Source of the DNA: Devosia subaequoris | GTDB taxonomy: Bacteria > Pseudomonadota > Alphaproteobacteria > Rhizobiales > Devosiaceae | Direction of reading: 5' to 3' | NCBI RefSeq assembly: GCF_014197055.1 | Contig: NZ_JACIEW010000004.1 | Span: 1-64,000 of the forward strand | Length of the DNA stretch: 64,000 bases | Shown here: positions 16,985 to 26,167 of the stretch, piece by piece | Layout of the letters: each line of letters opens with the position of its first letter | How positions within the stretch are numbered: position 1 is the stretch's first letter | The notes under the pieces: generated by a model | The model's input: the letters and a program-made list of their open reading frames with translations, nothing else | The model's database searches: none | What the model was told of the DNA's origin: nothing | Program-made: the position numbers and the translations under genes

Positions 16985-18051
16985 GCCTCCAGCGCCTGAC
17001 GCCAGGAGTCGGCGTAGATATTGATGCCCTTGGGGTCGAACGTGACGCGCGGCTCGGACGGCAGCTCCTGATGCTCGGGCACGATGGCTGCGATGTCGCT
17101 GCCCTCCAGCGTGCCGCGCACGATGCGATGACGGCCGATATCTTCAACCGCTTGAAGCTGGATGGGCATGCCTTCTTCGCCCACGCGCACATATTCGGGG
17201 CGCACCCCCAGTTCCAGCCGCGTGCCGGAACCGGCCTTGGGTGCTCCGGGCAATTCGATCACATGCGGTCCGAGATGGGCCTGAGCGCCCTGCATCTTGA
17301 CTGGCAGTACGTTCATGCCGGGCGAGCCGATGAAATATCCGACAAAGGTGTGACTGGGCCGCTCGAACAGCTCGGCGGGCGTCCCGATCTGCACGACCTG
17401 CCCTTCATACATCACCACCACACTGTCGGCGAAGGTGAGCGCCTCGGTCTGGTCATGGGTCACATAGACCATGGTGTAGCCAAAGCGCTTATGCAATTGC
17501 TTGAGCTGGCTGCGAAGCACCCACTTCATGTGCGGATCGATGACCGTCAACGGCTCGTCAAACAGGATCGCATTGACGTCCTGACGGACCAGGCCGCGGC
17601 CAAGCGAGATCTTCTGTTTCTGATCAGCGGTCAGCCCCTGGGCGCGCTTTCTTGCCCAATCGGCCAGATCGATGATCTCCAGGGTCTCGTTGACACGCCG
17701 CTTCACATCGGCCTCGTCCACCCCGCGATTGCGCAATGGAAACGCAAGATTGTCGAACACCGTCATGGTGTCGTAGATGACCGGAAACTGGAAGACCTGG
17801 GCGATGTTGCGGTTTTCGGTCGGCAGGTCGGTTACGTCCGTGCCATCGAACAGGACCCGTCCCCGGGTGGGGGGAACGAGCCCGGAAATGATGTTGAGAA
17901 GGCTGGTCTTGCCGCACCCTGAAGGTCCCAGCAGGGCATATGCGCCGCCGTCCGCGAAGGTATGGTGGACTTCCTTGAGAGCATAATCCTCGTCACGTTC
18001 GGGATTGGCGAGGTAGGAATGGCGGATGTGGTCGAGATCAATTCTGGCCAT
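16981..18051 (-). CDS. glpT: ABC transporter ATP-binding protein, GlpT-type
   Basis: A 356-residue MalK-like ATPase with C-terminal regulatory (TOBE) region. The Walker A is GPSGCGKTS, Walker B with catalytic Glu is ILFDEPL, and the H-loop is VTHDQTEA, all canonical. The signature that should read LSGGQ is LTADQKQK, and the D-loop is TVID. The partner GlpS has the opposite pattern. The ATG at 18051 begins MARIDLDHIRHSY; the open frame upstream overlaps glpS and is not supported. Spacing to glpS is 10 bases. Confidence 0.88.
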   Translation of the reverse strand: MARIDLDHIRHSYLANPERDEDYALKEVHHTFADGGAYALLGPSGCGKTSLLNIISGLVPPTRGRVLFDGTDVTDLPTENRNIAQVFQFPVIYDTMTVFDNLAFPLRNRGVDEADVKRRVNETLEIIDLADWARKRAQGLTADQKQKISLGRGLVRQDVNAILFDEPLTVIDPHMKWVLRSQLKQLHKRFGYTMVYVTHDQTEALTFADSVVVMYEGQVVQIGTPAELFERPSHTFVGYFIGSPGMNVLPVKMQGAQAHLGPHVIELPGAPKAGSGTRLELGVRPEYVRVGEEGMPIQLQAVEDIGRHRIVRGTLEGSDIAAIVPEHQELPSEPRVTFDPKGINIYADSWRQALEA

Positions 18052-18061
18052 TGCTGTGCTC

Positions 18062-19144
18062 CTACGCTGCCATGGCCTGTGGCCGATCAATCGCCCGACC
18101 GGCGCTATCAAAAACCAGCACGAGACTGGGATCGAGGTACACGGAGATTGTCTCGTCAGCTTCCAGCTTCTGAACTCCCGGGGCCAGCATGATCCAATCG
18201 GCATCGGCAAATCGCAGGTGCACGAAACTTTCCGAACCGGTTATCTCCACCGAAGTGACCACGGCTTGCATCCGAACGGCATGCGGAACGCTGGGCTCAA
18301 GTGTCAGATGATGTGGCTGGAAGCCAACGGTGTACTCTCCGTCGGCTACGGCCGCCAGATCGCCGGACGCTGGGATGTCCACCCTGCCCTCCAGCACGAA
18401 TGAGGTCCCCCGCTTGTGCATTGCGAGAGTGTTGAGCGGCGGGTCGGAAAAGGTGCGAGCGGTGATCAGGTCGCCTGGCCGCCGATAGACGTCGATGGTC
18501 GGACCAAACTGTGTGACCCGCCCCTCGGAGAGCGTCGCTGTATTGCCGCCCAGCAGCAAGGCTTCTGAAGGCTCGGTCGTGGCATAGACGAATATAGCGC
18601 CGCTTTCGGCAAAGATGCGCGGCAGTTCTGCACGCAGTTCCTCGCGCAGCTTGTAGTCCAGATTGGCGAGCGGTTCGTCCAGCAGCACCAGGCCGGCATT
18701 CTTGACAATGGCACGAGCCAGCGCTGTGCGCTGCTGCTGACCACCGGAAAGGTGGAGCGGCGTGCGATCCAGATAGGGCGTCAGCTTCATCAGCTCGGCA
18801 GCTCTGAGAACCGCGTCATCAACGCTTTTCTTGTCCGCCCCGGCGAGGCGCATGGGCGAGGCAATATTTTCGTAGACGCTCATCGTGGGGTAGTTGATGA
18901 ACTGCTGAAACACCATGGCGACGTTTCGCTTCTGCGGTGAAACGCCGGTGACATCGACGCCGTCGAAATGGATGCTTCCCCGCGTCGGCCGATCAAGGCC
19001 CGCCATGATCCGCATCAGGCTGGTCTTGCCCGATAGCGTCGGTCCGAGCAGTACGTTGAGTGTTCCGCGCTCAAAAGACAGCGAAATGTCATCGAGATGC
19101 TTCTCGACACCAACTCGCTTGCTGACGTTTCGCAGCTCCAGCAT
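18062..19144 (-). CDS. glpS: ABC transporter ATP-binding protein, GlpS-type
   Basis: A 360-residue ATPase and first gene of the transporter operon. It has Walker A GPTLSGKTS, Q-loop VFQQF, a canonical signature LSGGQQQR and Walker B LVLLDEPLANLD, but the H-loop histidine is missing: the matching segment is YATTEPSEA where YVTHDQxEA is expected. A C-terminal TOBE-like domain follows from about residue 235. With GlpT it should form a heterodimer having one complete and one defective ATP site. Confidence 0.88.
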   Translation of the reverse strand: MLELRNVSKRVGVEKHLDDISLSFERGTLNVLLGPTLSGKTSLMRIMAGLDRPTRGSIHFDGVDVTGVSPQKRNVAMVFQQFINYPTMSVYENIASPMRLAGADKKSVDDAVLRAAELMKLTPYLDRTPLHLSGGQQQRTALARAIVKNAGLVLLDEPLANLDYKLREELRAELPRIFAESGAIFVYATTEPSEALLLGGNTATLSEGRVTQFGPTIDVYRRPGDLITARTFSDPPLNTLAMHKRGTSFVLEGRVDIPASGDLAAVADGEYTVGFQPHHLTLEPSVPHAVRMQAVVTSVEITGSESFVHLRFADADWIMLAPGVQKLEADETISVYLDPSLVLVFDSAGRAIDRPQAMAA

Positions 19145-19696
19145 ATCCTACCCCTAGTCGGCAGCCGAAACGGCATGCAGCTTCAGATTGGCAGTCGTGG
19201 CTTTGCTATCGCGCGGCACCATAGCACCATCAAGCAAGCTTGGTTCATGGGGACGCCAATAAATTTTCAGGTGTCTGCGCAGCCGGCGAGCGCGAGCCCG
19301 ATGCCCAACGCTAGCGCATTCGGCCCGAGGCCAGCCCGCCTCTGGCCGCAGCCTTTCGCCGGCGGGCGCGCAACCAGCACCCGCCCCAGCTCCGGCCAAG
19401 TCGAAAACCTGGATAGCCAATCTGTGCATCCTCCCGTCCCACCGCCGGATACCCGATCTTTAGGGACCACTAAACGCTAGAGCGAAAGCCAAATGCGTGT
19501 CAATCGAAAACAAACGCGCCATTGTTGATAGTTATTCGAACGGAAAAGCGGGCCTTGATGCAGTGCTTGAGACCGTAGCCAGACGGACCGGATTTGGCGA
19601 CGTCGAGCGCAAACGCACAAAACGAGCGCGACTTCTGTCGGACAATGGAGCGAAACGCGCTCTTCTGCATTACCGATATGCGTTTGGAGAGTGCTG
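19145..19696. other. divergent intergenic region, no confident gene
   Basis: About 550 bases between the divergent glp and tre operons. It must hold promoters for both. One open frame (GTG 19497 to 19697, 66 codons) ends with its stop overlapping the next ATG, but its product is unrecognised and it has no convincing ribosome binding site. Minus-strand frames in the left part are alanine/arginine-rich and look like composition artefacts. Confidence 0.4.
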
Positions 19697-19906
19697 ATGC
19701 AGAAGGCCGCAACTGACCCCTGGGTCGATCCCCTTGTCGAACATCGGGTACGTGAAACCGCGTACTTTCCTTGGGAACACGCTGGCAGACCCGATGGCCA
19801 GGAACAACGGCACAGGGTCGAAGCCCTAGACCTTTGCCTGCGCGAAATGCACATTGACGGCATGCTTGAAAAGCAAGCTGACGCATTGCCGGAAGGCCGT
19901 TCCTGA
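19697..19906 (+). CDS. DUF2934 family small protein
   Basis: A 69-residue soluble protein with the DUF2934 pattern: HRVRETAYFPWEHAGRPDGQ followed by an amphipathic helix (RVEALDLCLREMHID). The ATG at 19697 has GGAGA 6 bases upstream. Its stop overlaps the treZ start by one base, so it is co-translated with the trehalose genes. DUF2934 proteins often accompany glycogen and trehalose genes; their function is not established. A regulatory or scaffolding role is a guess. Confidence 0.75.
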   Translation: MQKAATDPWVDPLVEHRVRETAYFPWEHAGRPDGQEQRHRVEALDLCLREMHIDGMLEKQADALPEGRS

Positions 19907-21618
19907 TGGCGCATTGGGGTGTCCAGCGGATAGGCGGGCAATGGCAGGCGCGATTATGGGCGCCTTCCGCAAGCGCGGTGTCCATTTCCATTGGGAGCGA
20001 GCAGCCTATTCGCCTGCATCAAGGAGACAACGGTTTCTGGGAGGCGACGTTCATAGCGGAAGAGGGTGAGGACTACAGCTTCATCGTTGATGACATACGC
20101 TATCCGGATCCGGCCAGCCGCTTGCAGGTCTCGGACGTCCATGGGCCTTCACGCCTGGTTTCGGATGTGGATTTCGAATGGGCGCCGTCCTGGAAAGGGC
20201 GTCCTTTTAATGAATACGTCCTGTATGAGCTTCACATAGGCACCTTTACCCCGGCAGGAACGTTCCGCGCTGCGGCTGAGAAAATGGAGGAATTGGCAAA
20301 GCTCGGTTTCACTGCAATCGAAATCATGCCGATCAGCCAGTTTTCCGGGTCACGAGGCTGGGGCTATGACGGAGTACTGCCATATGCGCCACATCCGTCC
20401 TATGGCACGCCCAACGATCTGAAGCATCTCGTCAACACTGCGCAACGCCATGGGCTATGCGTCATTCTTGACGTGGTCATGAACCATTTCGGCCCAGACG
20501 GAGCCTATCTCCACACAATCGCACCTGAGTTCTTCAACCCGGACCGGCACACACCGTGGGGTGCTGCCATCGACTTTTCGCAAAGAGCGGTTCGCCAGTT
20601 CTGGATCGACTGCGCCCTAATGTGGCTCAAGGAGTACCGGCTCGATGGGCTGCGACTTGATGCCGTGCATCAGATCCAGGGTGAAGGCGCATCTGAGTTT
20701 CTGATGGAACTGGGCGAAGCTGTCCGAGAACAAGACCTGGGCAGGCCGCTTCACCTCATCGTCGAGGATGAGCGCAACGAGCCCACTCTGCGCGAGTCCG
20801 GGCTTTACGCCGCCAGTTGGAACGATGATTTCCACCATGCGGTGCATACAAGCCTGACGGGCGAAAGCCAGGATTACTATGTCTCCTTTGCACACGACCC
20901 GATTGCAGACCTGACTCGGGCGTTGGAGCGCGGGCATATCGAGGAAGGTCAGCAACGGGAGGGGCTCGACGCACCGCGCGGTTCGGACTGCGGCTACTTG
21001 CCGGTCACCAGCTTCATCAATGCCATCCAGACCCATGATCAGGTCGGCAACCGCGCCCAGGGCGAACGGCTTCTGACGCTGGCCGATGAAAACGCGGTAA
21101 AGACGGCGTATGCCCTGCTGCTCACTGCCCCCTATACGCCCATGATATTCATGGGTGAGGAACGCGGTGCGGTGTCTCCATTCCAGTTCTTTGCGGACTA
21201 CGACGGCGATCTGGCTGACGTGGTGCGCCAAGGCCGGGCCGAGGAATTTGCTGGCATCGCCGCGCTTGGCGAGTCGGTGCCCGACCCAATCGATCCGGCA
21301 ACCCTCCGACGCTCCCGGCTGGACTGGTCCTCATCTCCGGCTGCAGATGACTGGCTGCGGCTGACTCACCAGCTCCTCGCATTTCGGAGGGCCTGCATTT
21401 TTCCGCTGACAGCGACCTCGCGCGAGCACAGTGCAGCTCATGTCGTCAGCGAAAAGGCCTTGACTGCACACTGGCAATTCAGGGCGGGCGAGTTGATCAT
21501 CGATCTCAATTTTGGCGGCGTGGGCCGGCACAAATCAAGGGCACGTGCGCCTGACTTCGCCCTCTTCGATCTTCGCCGCGACCCCTACGCCCTGGCCGTC
21601 TGGAGCAAACTGACATGA
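19906..21618 (+). CDS. treZ: malto-oligosyltrehalose trehalohydrolase
   Basis: TreZ releases trehalose from maltooligosyl trehalose made by TreY. The 570-residue GH13 enzyme has an N-terminal CBM48-like domain (about 1-95), then the barrel with GYDGVLPYAPHPSYG near residue 160, VVMNHFGPDG, the nucleophile in DGLRLDAVHQI, the acid in LIVEDERNEP and the third carboxylate in IQTHDQVGNR. A C-terminal sandwich domain follows. The start overlaps the DUF2934 stop by one base and the stop overlaps treY by 4. Confidence 0.95.
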   Translation: MAHWGVQRIGGQWQARLWAPSASAVSISIGSEQPIRLHQGDNGFWEATFIAEEGEDYSFIVDDIRYPDPASRLQVSDVHGPSRLVSDVDFEWAPSWKGRPFNEYVLYELHIGTFTPAGTFRAAAEKMEELAKLGFTAIEIMPISQFSGSRGWGYDGVLPYAPHPSYGTPNDLKHLVNTAQRHGLCVILDVVMNHFGPDGAYLHTIAPEFFNPDRHTPWGAAIDFSQRAVRQFWIDCALMWLKEYRLDGLRLDAVHQIQGEGASEFLMELGEAVREQDLGRPLHLIVEDERNEPTLRESGLYAASWNDDFHHAVHTSLTGESQDYYVSFAHDPIADLTRALERGHIEEGQQREGLDAPRGSDCGYLPVTSFINAIQTHDQVGNRAQGERLLTLADENAVKTAYALLLTAPYTPMIFMGEERGAVSPFQFFADYDGDLADVVRQGRAEEFAGIAALGESVPDPIDPATLRRSRLDWSSSPAADDWLRLTHQLLAFRRACIFPLTATSREHSAAHVVSEKALTAHWQFRAGELIIDLNFGGVGRHKSRARAPDFALFDLRRDPYALAVWSKLT

Positions 21619-23879
21619 TGCACTCGGCCCCGACCGCCACATATCGGATACAGCTGCGGGAGGGCGTCGATTTCGACAATCTTGCCCGGCACCTCGATTA
21701 CATCGCCGGGTTGGGCATGTCCCATCTTTACCTCTCGCCGATCTTTACAGCATCAAGCGGCTCCACCCATGGCTACGACGTCATCAATCCCAATCAGATC
21801 GATCCGGCATTGGGCGGGCGGGCGGCATTTGAACAGCTTGTGGCGGCCGCAAGGCGGGCCGGACTGGGGATAGTTCTCGACATTGTCCCGAACCACACCG
21901 CTTTCACCCTGGAGAACCCCTGGCTGCAGGAGGTGCTAAGGGACGGAAGGAACAGCGCCTATGCCAGCCATTTCGATATTGATTGGAATGCGGGGCCCCT
22001 TGTTCTGCCTATTCTGCCCGAGCCTTTCGAGCACATGCTGGCTGCAGGTCGCTTCAGCGTAAACGGCGGCCATTTCACTTTCGATGGAACGCAGGTCCCT
22101 CTTGCGGACGCGGCATGCGAAGACGTGACGGACATCGACGCCTTGCGGAAACTGCACGAGCAGCAGCATTGGCGCCTGAAGCATTGGGAAGCCGAGCGAG
22201 ACTCTATCACCCACCGTCGCTTCTTCAACGTCACCAGCCTGATCGGCATGCGGGTCGAGGACCCGGAGGTCTTCGATGACACTCATGCGCTGACCCTGGA
22301 TCTGGTCAGGGCCGGGTTGGTTAATGGCTTGCGCGTGGACCACATCGATGGACTGGCCGACCCGGCCGCCTATCTCGAACGACTATCACAAGCGCTTCCC
22401 GGCACGCCCATCTGGGTCGAGAAAATCCTTGTTGGCGACGAAAGCCTGCCCAAAAACTGGAAAACAGTGGGCACGACGGGTTACGAATCTGCCCGCCTGC
22501 TGGCGCGCGCCCTCACCCATCGCAACGGCATGGAACAGCTCGATCAAGTTTGGCGCGATCTGGTCCAAGAGCCGAACACTTTCTCACAGGCTCTGACCCA
22601 GGCGAAAAAAGACATACTCGAGTTCGAACTCGCGGCCGAATTGCACCAATTGGTCGCTCTGGCTGCCGATGCGCTCCAGAACTCGCCGCTCGCAGAACCG
22701 GGTCCGGAGACCCTGCGCGAAGCGGTCATGGCCCTGCTCGCGGCAGTGCCTCGGTATCGCACCTATATCGACAGCGACGGCATCAACGAGACTGACCGCG
22801 CGATTGTCGGCCGAATGAGCGAAATGGCTGCAAAAGGCCTGCGTTCGGAGATTGGCGTCAAAGCCGTGGCCTCGCTCTTGCTGTCTCTGGATACTGCGCC
22901 CGCGCGGACCTTTGCCCTGCGTTTCCAGCAGGTGTCCGGCGCTCTCCTCGCCAAGGCGCAGGAAGATACCGCCGGGTTCCGGTGGTCGCGCTATCTGGCT
23001 GCCAATGAAGTTGGTGCAGAACCTGCCGAGCCGACCGTGGATCGACGAGAGGCCGACCGGTTCCTGTCAGGTCGAACGCCCTGGGACATGAACTTAACTT
23101 CGACGCATGACACCAAGCGGTCCGAAGACTCCCGCATGCGCATGGTGGCGATCAGCCATCAGCCCGAAGCGTTCAGGGCCCTCTATCTCCGGGCCTGCGA
23201 GTTGCCCGAGGCTGCGGATGTCGCTCCGGCCTGGCGCTGGTACATTGTCCAGACCTGCCTGGCCGTTTGGGACTTGGGCGACGCGCATCTCGAAGAGCGT
23301 CTGGGTGATCACACGCGAAAAGCAATGCGCGAAGCCAAGCAAGCCAGCTTCTGGACCAGACCCAACGATGACGCAGAAAACAAGGCCATCGCTTTCGCCC
23401 ATGCCGTATTGGTGCTGTGGCGCGAGGCTGGGCCCGCTGAACTTGAGAAATTGGTGGCGAGCGCTGACACGCTGATTCTCGCCCAGCTTGCCCTCAAGTC
23501 CCTCCTGCCGGGCTTTCCCGATTTTTATCGCGGCAGCGAAACAGTCTTCCTTGCGCTCACCGATCCGGACAACCGTCGACCTGTGGACTGGGGAAGCCTA
23601 GCGGTCGGCGCCGCCAGCAGCCCGGTTGCCACGGCCAAGATGAGCCTGACCCGTGAACTGCTAGGCTTGCGCCACACGGAACGCCAATTCCTCGAGCGAG
23701 CGGCGAGCAACATTGTTCTTAACCCAAAAGGCGTCTTGCTAAGCCGGAGCGACGGGCAGCGGGCTTTGGTTGCCGGTTATGCAGCCAGCCTCCCCGCCGG
23801 TATCGAACCGGTCTGGCACATGCAAATCAACGGGCAGGTGATCTTTGTCGGATGGGACCCTGCATTGTCCACCGCATAG
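21615..23879 (+). CDS. treY: malto-oligosyltrehalose synthase
   Basis: TreY turns the reducing-end bond of maltodextrins into an alpha,alpha-1,1 link. The 754-residue GH13 protein opens with TYRIQLREG and HLYLSPIFTASSGSTHGYDV; catalytic segments are GLRVDHIDGLADP (nucleophile), IWVEKIL (acid) and STHDTKRSED. It is somewhat shorter than many homologues but keeps the C-terminal SLLPGFPDFYRGSE and DPDNRRPVDW segments. It overlaps treZ by 4 bases. Confidence 0.95.
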   Translation: MMHSAPTATYRIQLREGVDFDNLARHLDYIAGLGMSHLYLSPIFTASSGSTHGYDVINPNQIDPALGGRAAFEQLVAAARRAGLGIVLDIVPNHTAFTLENPWLQEVLRDGRNSAYASHFDIDWNAGPLVLPILPEPFEHMLAAGRFSVNGGHFTFDGTQVPLADAACEDVTDIDALRKLHEQQHWRLKHWEAERDSITHRRFFNVTSLIGMRVEDPEVFDDTHALTLDLVRAGLVNGLRVDHIDGLADPAAYLERLSQALPGTPIWVEKILVGDESLPKNWKTVGTTGYESARLLARALTHRNGMEQLDQVWRDLVQEPNTFSQALTQAKKDILEFELAAELHQLVALAADALQNSPLAEPGPETLREAVMALLAAVPRYRTYIDSDGINETDRAIVGRMSEMAAKGLRSEIGVKAVASLLLSLDTAPARTFALRFQQVSGALLAKAQEDTAGFRWSRYLAANEVGAEPAEPTVDRREADRFLSGRTPWDMNLTSTHDTKRSEDSRMRMVAISHQPEAFRALYLRACELPEAADVAPAWRWYIVQTCLAVWDLGDAHLEERLGDHTRKAMREAKQASFWTRPNDDAENKAIAFAHAVLVLWREAGPAELEKLVASADTLILAQLALKSLLPGFPDFYRGSETVFLALTDPDNRRPVDWGSLAVGAASSPVATAKMSLTRELLGLRHTERQFLERAASNIVLNPKGVLLSRSDGQRALVAGYAASLPAGIEPVWHMQINGQVIFVGWDPALSTA

Positions 23880-23966
23880 CCGATTTGCCGGAACTGGCGT
23901 GGCGTCATCCACGTTCACAAGCAACTCTCAGCGGACCAAACCCGCCCCACCCCAGGATCCATTCCG

Positions 23967-26024
23967 ATGCGTAAAGCGCCAAACACCAAGCCGACCTTTG
24001 ATCATCAAGCCGGCAGGCCTGATATCCTGGGCGCTGAATTCATGGGCGAGGGCACCAATTTCGCCCTGTTCTCCGAGCACGCTCAGCGGGTCGAGCTCTG
24101 TCTGTTCGACCAATCGGGAACCAAGGAAATACACCGACTGGACCTTCCGGCTATGGAAGGCGGCATCTGGTTCGGATATCTCCCTGGCGTCATGCCGGGC
24201 CAGGTCTACGGATACCGTGTCCATGGTCCCTATGCCCCCGAAGAGGGCCACCGCTTCAATCCCAACAAGCTTCTGCTCGATCCCTATGCCCGCGAACTCA
24301 AGGGCGAGATCGTCTGGGATGACGCTCTACACGGCTATACAATCGGCGAAGACGACCTCAGCTTTGACGAGCGCGACAGTGCGCCATTCATGCCCAAGGG
24401 CGTTGTTGCCGATCCGGCATTTGACTGGGACACCGACCGGGCCCTGCGCACCCGATGGCAGGACACTGTGATCTACGAGGGCCATGTGCGTGGCCTCACC
24501 ATGCTGCATCCCGACATCCCGCAAAATCTGCGCGGCACCTTTCAGGGTCTGGCGAGCGATCCCATCATCGACCACCTGCACAAGATCGGCGCGACGACCA
24601 TCGAGCTTCTTCCGGTGCATGCCTTTGCCAATGACCGCTACCTGGTTGAAAAGGGGCTCTCGAACTATTGGGGTTATTCGACGCTTTCTTTCTTCGCTCC
24701 GCATGCGCGCTATCTGCACACTGGTCAGATCCGCGAAGTGAAGCAAGCCATCCGCAAATTTCATGCCGCCGGCATCGAGGTTATCCTCGACGTGGTGTTC
24801 AACCATACCTGTGAAGGCAACGAACTGGGCTCGACCCTCTCCTTCCGCGGTATCGACAACGCCAGCTACTATCTACTATCGCCCGAAAACCCTCGGCACA
24901 GTTTTGACACGACCGGTACCGGCAACACACTCAATGTCGCCCACCCCATGGTTCTGCGCATGGTGCTCGACAGCCTGCGCTATTGGGTGCAGGCCATGCA
25001 TGTCGACGGGTTCCGCTTCGACCTTGCTTCAACCCTGGGCCGGGAATCGGAAGGCTTCGAGCGGGATGGCTCATTCTTTAACGCCTTGCGACAGGATCCG
25101 GTGCTGGCCGGCGTCAAGCTGATTGCCGAGCCTTGGGACATTGGTGACGGGGGCTACCAGGTCGGCGGCTATCGTTGGCCGTTCCGGGAATGGAACGACA
25201 AGTTCCGCGACGATACGCGGGCATTCTGGCGTAAGGATCCGGGCCGGATCGCGGCAATGTCCGAACGCCTGTCAGGTTCGCCCGTCCAGTTTAATCACAG
25301 CCACCGCCCGGCCACATCGAGCATAAATTTCGTTGCCGCCCACGATGGCTACACGCTCTGGGACACCCTGAGTTTCAACGAGAAGCACAACGAGGCCAAC
25401 GGCGAAGACAATAATGACGGTCACAACCACAACCTGTCGGACAATATGGGCGCAGAGGGCGAGACCGAGGACGAAGCCATCCTGCAAGCCAGGCTGCGCC
25501 GGGCCAAAGCCATGCTGGCTACTGTTCTGCTCAGTCAGGGTGTGCCGATGATCCTCGCAGGAGATGAATTCGGCAACAGTCAGGGTGGGAACAACAACGC
25601 CTATTGCCAGGACAATGAGATCAGCTGGCTCGACTGGAGCAAGATGCGGCCTGAACTGGTCGAGATTGTTTCGGCGCTGAGTACGCTGCGCAGGGACACC
25701 GGCCTTTCGCGCGCCCGGTTCGGCGTTGCGCAGAATGAGGGCTCAGACGACAATCCGGTTCTCGAATGGCTTCACCCAGAGGGCAGAGCCATGGAAGACG
25801 CCGACTGGGAGGATGCGGAATTGCGATGCTTCGGCCTAAGGATCGTCTCCGCTCTCGACCCGGAACTGCTCATCGTGCTCAACGCCGGCAATGACTGCCA
25901 ATTCCAGTTGCCAGAGGGATCATGGACGCTGCGTCTTGATACCACGGCACACACTTCGGAGGCGACGGCCCCATCTGGATCAGTCAATGTACCATGGCAA
26001 GCGGTCCAGGTTTACGGGCTTTGA
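23967..26024 (+). CDS. glgX: glycogen debranching enzyme (GlgX/TreX)
   Basis: A 685-residue isoamylase-type GH13 enzyme that cuts alpha-1,6 branches and so feeds linear maltodextrin to TreY/TreZ. A CBM48 domain occupies about 20-110. Catalytic segments are VDGFRFDLAST (nucleophile), IAEPWDIGDGGYQVG (acid) and NFVAAHDGYTLWD (stabiliser); the EDNNDGHNHNLSDNMG loop is typical of GlgX. It starts 87 bases after treY and completes a treZ-treY-treX cluster, hence treX is an equally good name here. Confidence 0.93.
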   Translation: MRKAPNTKPTFDHQAGRPDILGAEFMGEGTNFALFSEHAQRVELCLFDQSGTKEIHRLDLPAMEGGIWFGYLPGVMPGQVYGYRVHGPYAPEEGHRFNPNKLLLDPYARELKGEIVWDDALHGYTIGEDDLSFDERDSAPFMPKGVVADPAFDWDTDRALRTRWQDTVIYEGHVRGLTMLHPDIPQNLRGTFQGLASDPIIDHLHKIGATTIELLPVHAFANDRYLVEKGLSNYWGYSTLSFFAPHARYLHTGQIREVKQAIRKFHAAGIEVILDVVFNHTCEGNELGSTLSFRGIDNASYYLLSPENPRHSFDTTGTGNTLNVAHPMVLRMVLDSLRYWVQAMHVDGFRFDLASTLGRESEGFERDGSFFNALRQDPVLAGVKLIAEPWDIGDGGYQVGGYRWPFREWNDKFRDDTRAFWRKDPGRIAAMSERLSGSPVQFNHSHRPATSSINFVAAHDGYTLWDTLSFNEKHNEANGEDNNDGHNHNLSDNMGAEGETEDEAILQARLRRAKAMLATVLLSQGVPMILAGDEFGNSQGGNNNAYCQDNEISWLDWSKMRPELVEIVSALSTLRRDTGLSRARFGVAQNEGSDDNPVLEWLHPEGRAMEDADWEDAELRCFGLRIVSALDPELLIVLNAGNDCQFQLPEGSWTLRLDTTAHTSEATAPSGSVNVPWQAVQVYGL

Positions 26025-26167
26025 GCACCTTGGCGCAGAAGTACATACCTGCGTGCACTGGCCACTTGGTACGGGGGTAGCCCCTAGGAGCCTAGATACC
26101 GAGCGGTCACTGACGCGCAGAAACGGTTTTTGCTTGAGAGTGGGAGCCTTCTGCCGTCCGGTTCAGT

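Noticed and set aside
16906..17922. 338-codon plus-strand ORF
   Set aside because: Antisense to glpT and to the start of glpP; no supporting motif.
19154..19470. minus-strand ORFs upstream of glpS
   Set aside because: Alanine/arginine-rich peptides in overlapping frames, no ribosome site, no family; composition artefact.
19497..19697. 66-codon plus-strand ORF ahead of the DUF2934 gene
   Set aside because: Although its stop overlaps the next start, it has a GTG start with no ribosome site and no recognisable product; left as uncertain noncoding.
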